Source: Alphaproteobacteria bacterium
Lineage (GTDB): Bacteria; Pseudomonadota; Alphaproteobacteria; UBA6615
Assembly (NCBI GenBank): GCA_039980135.1
Contig: JBDXCV010000003.1
Location: forward strand, 744,001 to 808,000
Reading direction: 5' to 3'
DNA: 64,000 nucleotides
The notes beneath the pieces are model-generated. The model searched no databases and was not told where the DNA came from. It saw only the letters and a program-made list of their open reading frames with translations. Positions 1 to 8,702 of this stretch are shown piece after piece. The first letter of the stretch is position 1; each line of letters starts with the position of its first letter. The position numbers and the translations under genes were made by a program.

Positions 1-5
1 GCGTC

Positions 6-21
6 TGGTATGTCGATTGCA
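6..21 (+). promoter_or_regulatory. Candidate sigma-54 (-24/-12) promoter
   Basis: TGGTATG-N4-TTGCA with GG at 7-8 and GC at 19-20, exactly ten bases apart. The predicted start of transcription is near 32, about 27 bases before the ATG at 59. It belongs to the set of similar promoters described in the findings. Any upstream activator site would lie outside the window. Confidence 0.55.
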
Positions 22-58
22 GTTGTTGAGATAAGAACCGCAATAGAAAGACACCGCC

Positions 59-1495
59 ATGCCGGATCCCATTGGCCTCGATGCACTTGAAGAATTGATC
101 CGCCACGATCTCGAGATCATGGCGTTTCCCGACCAGGATTGGGTTCTTCCCCGCCCGGAAGTGCCAGATGGCGGCGTGCTGAACTGCGCGATCATAGGCG
201 GCGGCCAGTATGGACTGGGCGCGGCCTTCGCGCTGGCCCGGGAATGCGTGCCGGATGTGCGCGTGTTCGACTCCAACCCTGTGGGCATGGAAGGGCCCTG
301 GGTCACATTTGCGCGGATGGAAATGCTGCGGACGCCGAAGCAGATGACCAACCTCGATATCGGGTTCCCGAACCTTACCTTCCGCGCCTGGTATGAGGCG
401 CAGTTCGGTTGTGATGCCTGGAACGATATGTTTCGCATCCCGCGTGTGATGTGGATGGACTACCTGATCTGGTATCGCAGGATACTGAATGTGCCGGTGC
501 AGAATGACTCCCTTGTCGAGGACATTGTGCCGGTGGACGATGACCTGTTGCGCCTGACGATAAACCGGGCCGGGACTGCACAACATGTTCATGCGCGCAC
601 GGTCATTGTTTCGACGGGGACCGAAGGCCTCGGCAGCCGCAGTATCCCGGCATCCATCCGGGCGCTGCCCAAGTGGCTTTGGGCACACTCGAACGAAATC
701 ATCGACATGCGCGGATTCGCCGGTAAGCGGATCGGTGTTCTGGGAAGCGGCGCGTCAGCCTACGACGCCGCAATCGCGGCGGTCGACGCCGGCGCGGTAA
801 GTGCCAGGATATGTTTCCGACGCGCGCAGATCCCGACGCAAAACCCGCGCCGCAGGATGGAAAACTCGGGCTATCTCTCACATTTCCCGGAGCTTCGCGA
901 CGCGCACCGCTGGTCTTATGTGCAGCACCTCTATTCGATCGGCCAGGGCCCGCCGGAACCGACTTTTACCAAGGCGATGTCCTATGACGCGATATCCCTG
1001 CATCCGGCTTCGCCCTGGGAGCAGGTTGAGCTGGCGGCGGATGGCAGCCTGCGGGTTGGAACCGGTTCGCAGACGTTCGAATTCGATTACCTGATCCTGG
1101 CGACCGGGAATTATGCGGATCTCGGGAGCCGGCCCGAGATGGCGTCCCTGATTGATGATATCGCGGTGTGGGGCGAACGCTACACGCCCCCGATCGAGCG
1201 TGAGGATGTCCGGTTGAACGGATATCCGTATCTCGGGAAGTTCGGAGAGTTTACCGAGAAAGTTCCGGGCACGGCACCCTGGTTGTCGCGCGTGTTCAAC
1301 GTGTCACGAGGGGCAGATTTGAGCCTCGGGCCGCTGTCATCATCCAGCAGCAACATGAAGTACACCCTGCCGCGCATTGTGAAAGGCGTGACCCGGCAAC
1401 TCTTCCTGGACGGCGCCGATGCCATGCTGGAAGACGTGGTGGGCGGGATCCATGACGAACTGACGCCCGAGATTCTGGCGAGCAACGCCGCCTAG
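59..1495 (+). CDS. FAD/NAD(P)-dependent flavin monooxygenase-like oxidoreductase
   Basis: The 478-residue protein has two Rossmann nucleotide-binding motifs: GGGQYGLG at residues 47-54 for FAD, and VLGSGAS near residues 225-232 for NAD(P)H. This two-dinucleotide layout is typical of class B flavin monooxygenases and the lysine/ornithine N-hydroxylase clan, which hydroxylate or oxygenate small substrates with O2 and NAD(P)H. There is no signal peptide, so it should be cytosolic. It lies behind a sigma-54-type promoter and is convergent with the next gene, overlapping it by four bases. Its position at the edge of a heterocycle-degradation island suggests a ring or N-oxidation role, but the substrate cannot be told from sequence. 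Confidence 0.8.
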   Translation: MPDPIGLDALEELIRHDLEIMAFPDQDWVLPRPEVPDGGVLNCAIIGGGQYGLGAAFALARECVPDVRVFDSNPVGMEGPWVTFARMEMLRTPKQMTNLDIGFPNLTFRAWYEAQFGCDAWNDMFRIPRVMWMDYLIWYRRILNVPVQNDSLVEDIVPVDDDLLRLTINRAGTAQHVHARTVIVSTGTEGLGSRSIPASIRALPKWLWAHSNEIIDMRGFAGKRIGVLGSGASAYDAAIAAVDAGAVSARICFRRAQIPTQNPRRRMENSGYLSHFPELRDAHRWSYVQHLYSIGQGPPEPTFTKAMSYDAISLHPASPWEQVELAADGSLRVGTGSQTFEFDYLILATGNYADLGSRPEMASLIDDIAVWGERYTPPIEREDVRLNGYPYLGKFGEFTEKVPGTAPWLSRVFNVSRGADLSLGPLSSSSSNMKYTLPRIVKGVTRQLFLDGADAMLEDVVGGIHDELTPEILASNAA

Positions 1496-2409
1496 GGCGT
1501 CGCTCGACCGGGCGGCGCGGGGACAATGCCTTCGGGCAGCGTCTCGATATGGGCCGCGATGCGCCCCGCATGGGTCAGCCAGACGTCGTCACGGAACGCC
1601 GCGATATGTTCCAGCACGCGCCGAATGTGCCGCAGCCGGTAGGGCCAGCCGACCAGGAACGGATGCAGAGACAGATTGAAGACCAGCGGCATGGCGCGCG
1701 ACTGTTCGAGCATTTCGTCGAACTGGTCGATCAGGATATCGGCATAGTCGCGCGGCGTGTGGCCGGCGCCGTGGAGGCCGGGTATGTCGTTCGACGGGCG
1801 CGGATAGGGGATGGCGAGGATACGCCCGCCATCGCGCGTGGCCATCCAGATCGGCTGGTCGTCCGCGGCCCATTCCATCATGTAGCTGTAGCCGGCCTCC
1901 GACAGCAGGTCCGGGGTCGCCCGGCTCTGCGAGACCCAGGGGCCCATCCAGCCGGTCGGCGGGTGCCCCTCCTTCGCCGTCAGTGTGGCCGTCGTGCGTA
2001 TGATGAGGTCGCGCTCCGCCGCCTCGGACATGTCGCCCTGGCGTTCGGCATTTGTGATTCCATGCCCGACAAACTCGTCGCCGCGCGCGCGAAAGGCGTC
2101 CATCACTGCGGGTGCGTGATCATACATCGCGGTGTTGGCGAGGACGGTGGCGGGCAGCGCGAGCCGGTCGAACTCCGCGAGCAACCGCCAGACGGCGACA
2201 CGGTTGCCGTAGTCGCGCCATGAATAATTGACCACGTCGGGCTCGGGCTGCGCGTTGGCCAGCGGGATTCCCATGCCCTCGGCAAATGGAAAATGCTCGA
2301 TGTTCAGCGCCAGATATACGGCCAGTCCCTGGCCTTTGGGCCAGTCATAAAGCGGCCGCGAAACGATCGGACTGTATTCATAGCGCCCGTGGCTGGTTAG
2401 GCCGCCCAT
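1492..2409 (-). CDS. PuuE-like polysaccharide deacetylase-family hydrolase
   Basis: A 305-residue NodB/polysaccharide-deacetylase fold protein. The segment GWMGPWVSQS, followed by a Y-x-Y-x(3)-WAADDQP motif, matches the arrangement in the PuuE allantoinase encoded at 31002-32423 (GWYTGRGTAS ... SYADDLPYW), so it looks like a cyclic amide hydrolase rather than a sugar deacetylase. It follows the first Rieske oxygenase in the same operon, with a 13-base overlap of the Rieske stop. A reasonable inference is that it opens or trims the ring produced by that oxygenase. The substrate is unknown. Confidence 0.75.
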   Translation of the reverse strand: MGGLTSHGRYEYSPIVSRPLYDWPKGQGLAVYLALNIEHFPFAEGMGIPLANAQPEPDVVNYSWRDYGNRVAVWRLLAEFDRLALPATVLANTAMYDHAPAVMDAFRARGDEFVGHGITNAERQGDMSEAAERDLIIRTTATLTAKEGHPPTGWMGPWVSQSRATPDLLSEAGYSYMMEWAADDQPIWMATRDGGRILAIPYPRPSNDIPGLHGAGHTPRDYADILIDQFDEMLEQSRAMPLVFNLSLHPFLVGWPYRLRHIRRVLEHIAAFRDDVWLTHAGRIAAHIETLPEGIVPAPPGRATP

Positions 2410-3440
2410 TCGGACCCCGCCTTCTCGAGGCCTGAGGCCTCGGCTTCGCCATGGGCGATCAGCAGCTTCAGCAGCTGGCGACGCATTTCCAGCCCGGGTT
2501 CGTCGGAGGGAATGCTGACCTCGCCGCCGCGCGCCGCGCGCAACGGCACGTCGGGATCGCAGATCTCCAGAATGGCCATGTCTTCCTGGGTGACCTGGCG
2601 GTCGAAGGCGATGATGTCGGCGGCGGGTGCGTCGGCCTCGGTGTCGTTGCGCATCGCGAATTGCGTGACCATGGACCGGCCGTCGTCGATCGGGGCGGTC
2701 AGGGTGTAGATAATATGGATCAGCCCGTCCGGATAGGTGATCTTCATCTTGCGCGAAAACGGCGCATACCAGGTCTTTTCATAGTTGCGCACCGTGCGGT
2801 CGCTATCCTGCTTCAGATTCTTCTTCTGAATATCCGGGTTTTTCACCGGCACGACGGCGCGCATGATGAACCCGTCGGCGGTGGGTTCGATGGAAAGCGG
2901 CGCGGGCTCCGGTTCCTCGTTGATCCCGAAACTCTTGGCATGGACATAGGAGAAATGGGCGTTGTCGAAGCTGTTCTCCATGATTCGCAGGCCCGGCGCG
3001 TTCCAGACCTCGTGGAACTCGTCGACCCGGCGGTAGGCGGCATCGGCAGTCTCGGGCATGTCCGGGATGTCGTAGAGGGGGGAGTCGAGCGCGACCCAGA
3101 TGACGCCATGGCGTTCCGCGGCGCGGTAAGAATCCGTGCGCAGCCCCTTCGGGATGCCGCCGTCGGGCCGCTGGGGGATATCGGTCACCGCGCCGGTCTT
3201 GTCATAGGTCCAGCCGTGATAGCCGCACACGAGACAGCCCTCGTCGGTCCAGCCGCGGCTCAGTTTTGCGGTGCGATGGCAGCACCGGTCGCGCAAGGCG
3301 CCGGGCGATCCGTCGGCCGTCCGCCACAGGACGATATCTTCCCCCAGGAGCGTGAACGCCATGGGCTTGTCGTCCAGCGCGGTTGCAGGGGCGACGGGGT
3401 GCCAGAACCGTCGCAGGAGCGGTTGTTGCGTGACCAGCAT
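2397..3440 (-). CDS. Rieske non-heme iron oxygenase, catalytic subunit (paralogue 1)
   Basis: 347 residues. The N-terminal Rieske [2Fe-2S] domain has C53-x-H55 and C72-x2-H75 (DRCCHR ... CGYHGW). The mononuclear iron site is E155-x3-D159-x2-H162-x4-H167. Length, the start LLRRFWHPV and domain order resemble the NdmA/VanA class (methylxanthine N-demethylases, vanillate O-demethylase), which need a separate reductase; none is adjacent. It is closely similar to the paralogue at 8699-9742 and less so to 13666-14691. The ATG at 3440 has a good ribosome site (AGGAG) and lies 23 bases after the predicted sigma-54 start. Oxygenase assignment is firm; the substrate is inferred only from neighbours. 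Confidence 0.9.
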   Translation of the reverse strand: MLVTQQPLLRRFWHPVAPATALDDKPMAFTLLGEDIVLWRTADGSPGALRDRCCHRTAKLSRGWTDEGCLVCGYHGWTYDKTGAVTDIPQRPDGGIPKGLRTDSYRAAERHGVIWVALDSPLYDIPDMPETADAAYRRVDEFHEVWNAPGLRIMENSFDNAHFSYVHAKSFGINEEPEPAPLSIEPTADGFIMRAVVPVKNPDIQKKNLKQDSDRTVRNYEKTWYAPFSRKMKITYPDGLIHIIYTLTAPIDDGRSMVTQFAMRNDTEADAPAADIIAFDRQVTQEDMAILEICDPDVPLRAARGGEVSIPSDEPGLEMRRQLLKLLIAHGEAEASGLEKAGSEWAA

Positions 3441-3472
3441 GATTATCTCCTAAGTCTCTCTGCTGGATGAGT

Positions 3473-3489
3473 TTGCAAGGACCATGCCG
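3473..3489 (-). promoter_or_regulatory. Sigma-54 promoter of Rieske oxygenase 1
   Basis: Read on the minus strand: CGGCATG-GTCC-TTGCAA, with the -24 GG (plus-strand 3487-3488) and -12 GC (3475-3476) separated by exactly ten bases. Transcription should begin near 3463. Confidence 0.7.
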
Positions 3490-3539
3490 TGCGGGATCGC
3501 GCTGTCAGCCGACATGCGGGCGTTTCGGATGCCGCGATC

Positions 3540-3556
3540 TGCTCAAAAATTGAACA
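3540..3556. promoter_or_regulatory. Candidate activator site (UAS) between divergent sigma-54 promoters
   Basis: Inverted repeat TGCTCAA-AAA-TTGAACA. Its centre is 61 bases from the -24 GG of the minus-strand promoter and 82 bases from the -24 GG of the plus-strand promoter. The same two distances recur at 9856-9872, as expected for an enhancer-binding protein site. Confidence 0.6.
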
Positions 3557-3628
3557 GCATGCCTGCCCGCAGGGCGTGGCGCTGCGACCCCGGCGCGCCC
3601 GGGACCGGCGTTCTCCGCGATCGCCGAC

Positions 3629-3645
3629 TGGCCGCGAACTTGCAA
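3629..3645 (+). promoter_or_regulatory. Sigma-54 promoter of the NAD(P)H oxidoreductase gene
   Basis: TGGCCGC-GAAC-TTGCAA with GG at 3630-3631 and GC at 3642-3643 (ten-base spacing). The start of transcription is expected near 3655, just before or at the ATG at 3656. Confidence 0.6.
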
Positions 3646-3655
3646 CGTGGGTGGT

Positions 3656-4285
3656 ATGAGATACCCGTTCGAATATGTCGTCCTTCCCCATGAGCGGCCA
3701 AAGCGCCAAGTACTCGTGCTCTATGCGCACCCAGTCGAGGACAGCTTTCACGCCAGCCTGCACCGCACGGTGGTCGATACCCTTCGCGACGCCGGGCATG
3801 TCGTCGACGACTGCGATCTCTATGCCGAGGATTTCTCGCCGGTCCTCACCCGCCAGGAGCGGCTCGATTATCACGACCTCGAAGCCAACCAGCGGAATGT
3901 GAAGCCCTATGTGGAGCGCCTGCTGGCCGCCGATGCGCTGGTGATCGTGCACCCGGTCTGGATCTACGGGTTCCCGGCGATTCTGAAGGGGTTCTTCGAT
4001 CGCGTGCTGATCCCGGGGGTGATGTTCGATCACATCGATGGCCGGGTCAAAATGAAGCTGCACAACATCACCAAGCTCGCCGGCGTCGTGACCTATGGCG
4101 GCACCCGGCCGCGCGCGTTCCTGGCCGGCGATCCGCCGCGCAAGAATATCAAGCGGGTGCTGCGTGCGATGGTGCATCCTGCGGCCGAATGCGCGTATCT
4201 GGCCCAGTATGCGGTGGACCTGACGGATTTTCAGGCGCGCGAGCGTTTCATCGCCAAGGTGCAGCGGGAGATGGAATTCTTCTAG
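3656..4285 (+). CDS. Flavodoxin-fold NAD(P)H oxidoreductase (quinone reductase family)
   Basis: About 209 residues. The beta-strand VLVLYAHP near the start, followed by SFHASLH, and the motif HPVWIYGFPAILKGFFDRV are hallmarks of the MdaB/YwrO/NQO1-like flavodoxin-fold reductases, which use FMN or FAD and NAD(P)H to reduce quinones or other acceptors in the cytosol. A GTG at 3647 is possible, but a sigma-54 promoter predicted to start transcription near 3655 favours the ATG at 3656, perhaps as a leaderless message. The gene ends in TAGTG, coupling it to the hydrolase at 4285. It could supply electrons locally, but it does not look like a Rieske oxygenase reductase (no 2Fe-2S domain). Confidence 0.8.
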   Translation: MRYPFEYVVLPHERPKRQVLVLYAHPVEDSFHASLHRTVVDTLRDAGHVVDDCDLYAEDFSPVLTRQERLDYHDLEANQRNVKPYVERLLAADALVIVHPVWIYGFPAILKGFFDRVLIPGVMFDHIDGRVKMKLHNITKLAGVVTYGGTRPRAFLAGDPPRKNIKRVLRAMVHPAAECAYLAQYAVDLTDFQARERFIAKVQREMEFF

Positions 4286-5967
4286 TGACGGCTGTGACCC
4301 CATATTCCGTTCGGGCGGTGGAAACCGTATCCATGTTGACCCGTGATGGTGTCACTCTTGATGCCGATATCTACCGACCCGAACCAAAGCGCCCGGACGA
4401 GACGTTTCCTGTTCTGCTGATGCGACAGCCCTATGGCCGCCGTATTGCCTCGACAGTTGTTCTCGCACACCCGCGTTGGTTTGCCGCCCATGGCTATATC
4501 GTCGTTATCCAGGACATTCGCGGTCGGGGAACTTCCGGCGGCACCTATGCTCTGTTTGCCAACGATGCGGAGGACGGCGCGGATGCCGTTCGCTGGGCGG
4601 CGGCGTTGCCCGGCGCGAGCGGGAAGGTTGGGATGTACGGGTTCTCCTATCAGGGCGTAAGCCAGCTGCTCGCCGCGTCGGCGTTGATGTCGGAAGCGGG
4701 CAGTGCGAGGCCATTGCATGCCTTGGCACCGGCCATGATCGGGTACGGCATTCATGATGATTGGGTCTATGAGGGCGGCGCGTTCTATCTGGCCCCGAAT
4801 ATCGGTTGGGGGATTCAGATGGCGGCGGAAGAAGCGCGTCTGGCCGGTGACGAGGAGGCCTATACTGCTTTGCGGCGGGGTTTGTCTGCATTTCCGCTCG
4901 GCGGACCGGTTCCCTGCAAGCCTGACCTGCTTATGGACCGTCCGGAATATGGACATTATTCGGATTGGGTCTCGCAGCCTGCGCCGGGTCCGTATTGGGA
5001 CCGGATTTCGCCGGCCGGAAAGCTCGATGGCCTTGATGTACCGGTCCTGCATGTGGGGGGTTGGTATGACCTGATGCTGCCGGGGACGCTTGCGGCGTAT
5101 CGAGATCTGGTCGCCAAAACATCCGCTCCGCAGTCACTGATTGTTGGTCCGTGGACCCATATGAACTGGACTGGCTGGCACCCTGCGGGCCATTCCGGTT
5201 CGGCGGCGGAAAGCAATATCGACAGCGCGCTGGTTGCGTGGTTCGACCGATGGCTAAAGGAGCCGACAGGTCGCGGTAACGACGAGCCGTTTGTGCGACT
5301 GTTCGAGCTTGGCAGCAATTCCTGGCGGGAATTCGATGCTTTTCCCGATCCGGAACCGACGCCGTTCTATCTCTCAGGTGCCGGTCGGGCAGCGCTGATA
5401 CCAGGATCCGGGGAGTTGGTTGAGTACAGCACTGATGGGCTGAGCGCTGACCCGATTGTCATGGACCCGTGGCGTCCGACACCCACCTCGGGAGGGCATT
5501 CCGATGATCCCGGGGGGCGCGTGGATCGTTCCGAAACAGATGCGCGAAGCGATGTGGGCACCTTCACCACGGCACCGTTGGTGCAGGACTTGAAGCTGGC
5601 AGGGACACCCCGTGTCGTGATTCATTGCCGGGGCGATCAGGAAAGTTTCGATCTTTCGCTGGTCCTGTCTGAGGTCCTGCCCGACGGCCGCGTGATCAAT
5701 CTGACCGAGGGGTATCGTCGGGTTGCCGTCGGCGATGTCACGACCCCAATCGAAGTTGAACTCCGGCCTGTTGTCGCCTGTCTGGAGAAGGGTCGGGCCC
5801 TGCGCTTGTCGATTGCCCTGGCGAGCTTCCCGGCACACGCGCTCAATACGGGAACCGGAACCGCAGACCGTGATGCGCGCTCAATGGATGTCCCGATTAC
5901 AACGGTCACGATATTACACGGCGGCGAGGCGCCGTCCTGCGTCCTCGTACCTGTGATTCGGGATTGA
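4285..5967 (+). CDS. CocE/NonD-family hydrolase (X-Pro dipeptidyl-peptidase fold)
   Basis: 560 residues from a GTG that overlaps the upstream stop (TAGTG). The N-terminal alpha/beta-hydrolase domain has RQPYGRR, the oxyanion-region motif QDIRGRGTSGG and the nucleophile elbow GMYGFSYQG. A C-terminal jelly-roll domain follows (from about residue 350, PFYLSG onward). The family includes cocaine esterase, glutaryl-7-ACA acylase and amide or ester hydrolases with the triad Ser-Asp-His; GGWYDLM probably carries the Asp region and GPWTHMNW the His. There is no clear signal peptide. Co-transcription with an oxidoreductase in a cyclic-amide island suggests hydrolysis of an amide or ester intermediate. 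A longer in-frame reading from 4189 would overlap the previous gene and is unlikely. Confidence 0.85.
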   Translation: MTAVTPYSVRAVETVSMLTRDGVTLDADIYRPEPKRPDETFPVLLMRQPYGRRIASTVVLAHPRWFAAHGYIVVIQDIRGRGTSGGTYALFANDAEDGADAVRWAAALPGASGKVGMYGFSYQGVSQLLAASALMSEAGSARPLHALAPAMIGYGIHDDWVYEGGAFYLAPNIGWGIQMAAEEARLAGDEEAYTALRRGLSAFPLGGPVPCKPDLLMDRPEYGHYSDWVSQPAPGPYWDRISPAGKLDGLDVPVLHVGGWYDLMLPGTLAAYRDLVAKTSAPQSLIVGPWTHMNWTGWHPAGHSGSAAESNIDSALVAWFDRWLKEPTGRGNDEPFVRLFELGSNSWREFDAFPDPEPTPFYLSGAGRAALIPGSGELVEYSTDGLSADPIVMDPWRPTPTSGGHSDDPGGRVDRSETDARSDVGTFTTAPLVQDLKLAGTPRVVIHCRGDQESFDLSLVLSEVLPDGRVINLTEGYRRVAVGDVTTPIEVELRPVVACLEKGRALRLSIALASFPAHALNTGTGTADRDARSMDVPITTVTILHGGEAPSCVLVPVIRD

Positions 5968-7374
5968 TCAGGCAGCAGCGGGAAGAAAACTTCGCATCTT
6001 GCCAGGATTCAGCAGGCCCATTGGGTCAGCGTGTCTTTTGAAAATGCTCTGGTCGGTGGATACCGCTTTGTCAGGTGATCCGTCTTCCAGGGTCCATACA
6101 TGAGGATTGGCAATCGCGACGCCGTTGGCTTCATGATAGGCGATGATTTCGTTCAGCCGTTCCTCGGTTGAAAACCGGACAAGCTGTAATCCGCAGGTGA
6201 TGACCTGACCGCCAGATCGGATCATTTCCAGGTGCATGGGAACTTCGTCGCCGAATTTGCGAATCATATGGTCGACCACAGCCATGCTGTTTTCAGGGGG
6301 AAACAAGCTTTGCAGGTAGGTGAAGGACTTGTCGACCTTCATGGCGTGCAGGGTGGTGTGGTTCCAGGTGTACTCGTACAGCGGCAGTACGGATGAGGGA
6401 TCATCTTCGACCGACTGCGCGTCCACGTCATAGACCACGTCGCCTCCATGCGCGGCAACCAGATCGGTAAAGCCTTGCATCGAAGACTCCGCGATCATGC
6501 AGATCACGATGTCATATCCGTCCGGGAGTTGCCCCTCGAGGCGGGGAAAGAAAGAGGGGATTGGCCAGGCGATCGGCGTGACCAGTTTTTTTACGATGGC
6601 GTCTGAAAGGGCCAGTTGCTGCCCGAAATTTGCCGCGGCTGCAAAACTGTTGAAGCTCACGACAACGTCGCGCCATGGCCACGTCGGTGCCAGCGGCATT
6701 TCAAGCTCGGTTATGATGCCGGTTGTCCCATAGGCGTGGTTAACGGCGTTGGCCTGATCGCCGCGTAATTCCAGAATTCGAGGGGCCTTCTCACAGGTGA
6801 TGACGCGTGCCGCGTTGATGTTTCCGCGATCTCCGAGGACGCCATGTGTCACGGAACCAACGCCGCCCGAACCGCCAGCCACAAATCCGCCGATTGTCGC
6901 GGTGCGTTTGGTCGATGGGAACATCCTTTGTTCCCAGCCTGTGGCGCGGATTTCCCTATCGAGCTTGAGCATGAGTTTCCCGGCCTGAACCCGCACGAGG
7001 CCTGGCTTTGTCCATAGAACTTTGTCCATCTGGATCATATCGAGCACGGCACCGCCCACGAGCGGGACGGCCTGGCCATAATTGCCGGTACCCGCCCCGC
7101 GCGCCGTGACAGGGATCTCGAGCTCTGCACAAATTGACAGAATCTTGGTCACGTCAGCTTCTTGGCGCGGCGTGACCAGGATGTCGCCACGCTTCGCTGC
7201 CAGGCGTGGTTTCAGGACGGGGCTATACCAGTAGAAATCGAGCGACTTCTTTTTGACCCGGGACATATCCGTCGAGTGCGGAATGTCGCCTAGGGCGTCA
7301 ATCAGCCGTTGCTTGTCGGTCTCACTGAGGGCGCGTGCCTCTGGTGTCTCGAAGGCGTCTGCGTGCCCGACCAT
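5968..7374 (-). CDS. FAD-linked oxidase/dehydrogenase (GlcD/VAO family)
   Basis: About 468 residues. An FAD-binding PCMH domain includes the motif TARGAGTGNYGQ and the glycine-rich ATIGGFVAGGSGGVGS, followed by a C-terminal cap domain ending in GLLNPGKM, typical of glycolate oxidase subunit GlcD and related 2-hydroxy-acid or alcohol oxidases. It lies last in an operon with Rieske oxygenase 2 and a deaminase-like amidohydrolase. The upstream stop overlaps a possible TTG at 7380 (TTGA), but the ATG at 7374 is preferred. Its stop abuts that of the convergent CocE-like gene. It probably oxidises a hydroxylated product of the pathway; the exact substrate is not visible. Confidence 0.8.
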   Translation of the reverse strand: MVGHADAFETPEARALSETDKQRLIDALGDIPHSTDMSRVKKKSLDFYWYSPVLKPRLAAKRGDILVTPRQEADVTKILSICAELEIPVTARGAGTGNYGQAVPLVGGAVLDMIQMDKVLWTKPGLVRVQAGKLMLKLDREIRATGWEQRMFPSTKRTATIGGFVAGGSGGVGSVTHGVLGDRGNINAARVITCEKAPRILELRGDQANAVNHAYGTTGIITELEMPLAPTWPWRDVVVSFNSFAAAANFGQQLALSDAIVKKLVTPIAWPIPSFFPRLEGQLPDGYDIVICMIAESSMQGFTDLVAAHGGDVVYDVDAQSVEDDPSSVLPLYEYTWNHTTLHAMKVDKSFTYLQSLFPPENSMAVVDHMIRKFGDEVPMHLEMIRSGGQVITCGLQLVRFSTEERLNEIIAYHEANGVAIANPHVWTLEDGSPDKAVSTDQSIFKRHADPMGLLNPGKMRSFLPAAA

Positions 7375-7376
7375 TC

Positions 7377-8702
7377 TCAAGGCCCGTCGTCAAACAGGTC
7401 GTCCAGCTCGCGGTAGTCCGGCGGGGTGGTGTCGATGGCCTTTCCCCCGCGCAGAACGATGCGGTCCAACTGTGGCCGGCTGAGCAGCTCCGAGAAACCT
7501 CGACCCCGGTAGAGGACCAGGTCGGCAGCTGCGCCGGGCGCGATGACCCCGGTGTCGGCGAGCCCCATCACGGAAGCCGGGGTGACGGTCGCGGCCTGCG
7601 GCCAGTCCGTGTAGGGACGGTCCAGATGGGCGATACGCACGGCCTGGGTGAACACCTCGTGCATGTCCAGGTCGCCGAAACCGTAGAACGGATCGCGGGT
7701 ATTGTCCGAGGCAACGGACACCGGTACGCCGTGCACCCGCAATTCGTGCAGCAGGGTGACACCGCGGTTTCGCGGCGTGTGTACGGGCCCGCGAGCCTGC
7801 AGGTACATGTTGCACATGGGCAGGCTGACGATGGACATCGCGGTTTCCGCGATGACACCGAGGGTCTCTTCTACATAGCCCTCGTCCTGCACCGACAACG
7901 AACAGCAATGACCGCAATTTACTCCGCCCTGGAAATCGCGCCGCCGGGCCGCCTCCGCGATGGTGCGCAGCGTGGTGGCGCTGGGGTCGAGGGTTTCGTC
8001 GACGTGAAAATCGAGGTCGAGACCGCGTTCCGTCGCCAGTTCGAAGACGAAATCGACCAGCTCTTCCGCATTCTCTTCCACCGCGGTGACCGCGCCGAAG
8101 ATGCCGCCATGTTCGGCGACCACGTCGGCGATTTCCCGCATCGCATCGCGATCCTTGAAGAAGCGAAGATGGATAAGGCTGACGGCCTGGAGCTCCAGCC
8201 GGCCGGCCCATGCGTCACGGATGTCGGCGAAGACGGGCCAGCTCAGATCGGGTTGCGGCGGGATGCTGTCGATATGGGTGCGGATGGCGCGGGTGCCGTG
8301 GGCGTAGGCGGCGCGGAGCGTGAAATCCATGCGCCGCCGGACGTCTTCGGCATCCCAGCTCGCGTTGCGGTCCGACTGCACCGCCGTGCGTGCACCCGCA
8401 TGGGTGCCGTCGGGATTCTGGGCGCGCGGCCAGGTGTGGCCCTTGTCGATATGGGTGTGCAGATCCACATGGCCCGACCAGACCTGCCCGCCGTCGAGGT
8501 CCAGCGCGGCGGCCGCGGAAGGCGCGGTCCCCGCGGCCTCGACCGCTTCGATGACGCCGTCTGAAATATGGAGATCGACACCGAAGAGGTCGTCGTCATG
8601 CGCCGGCGCGCCATCGGGAACGGCCCCCAGCAGGCATCCGGAAACCTGTGCGTTGGTGAGCCAGAAGTCGCGAGCGTCGGGGGTTTTGGCGAAGGCGTTC
8701 AT
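7377..8702 (-). CDS. Cytosine deaminase-like amidohydrolase
   Basis: 441 residues of the amidohydrolase superfamily. The metal-binding HVDLHTHIDKGH motif lies near residues 80-91. Then come IRTHIDS, the HVDET strand (FHVDETLDPSA), a histidine-bearing NCGHCCSLS strand and the late Asp in SVASDNTRDPF. This order (HxH, H, D/E, H, D) matches CodA-type cytosine deaminases and related N-isopropylammelide/creatinine deaminases, which hydrolyse exocyclic or ring C-N bonds of pyrimidines and triazines. ATGA overlap with the Rieske gene upstream and TTGA overlap with the FAD oxidase downstream make a three-gene operon. The presence of a deaminase here supports a pyrimidine-like or similar substrate. 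Confidence 0.85.
   Translation of the reverse strand: MNAFAKTPDARDFWLTNAQVSGCLLGAVPDGAPAHDDDLFGVDLHISDGVIEAVEAAGTAPSAAAALDLDGGQVWSGHVDLHTHIDKGHTWPRAQNPDGTHAGARTAVQSDRNASWDAEDVRRRMDFTLRAAYAHGTRAIRTHIDSIPPQPDLSWPVFADIRDAWAGRLELQAVSLIHLRFFKDRDAMREIADVVAEHGGIFGAVTAVEENAEELVDFVFELATERGLDLDFHVDETLDPSATTLRTIAEAARRRDFQGGVNCGHCCSLSVQDEGYVEETLGVIAETAMSIVSLPMCNMYLQARGPVHTPRNRGVTLLHELRVHGVPVSVASDNTRDPFYGFGDLDMHEVFTQAVRIAHLDRPYTDWPQAATVTPASVMGLADTGVIAPGAAADLVLYRGRGFSELLSRPQLDRIVLRGGKAIDTTPPDYRELDDLFDDGP

Noticed and set aside
7335-8564. Long open frame opposite the deaminase-like gene (409 codons)
   Set aside because: Antisense shadow; the deaminase-like protein on the minus strand has all metal motifs and couples with its neighbours.
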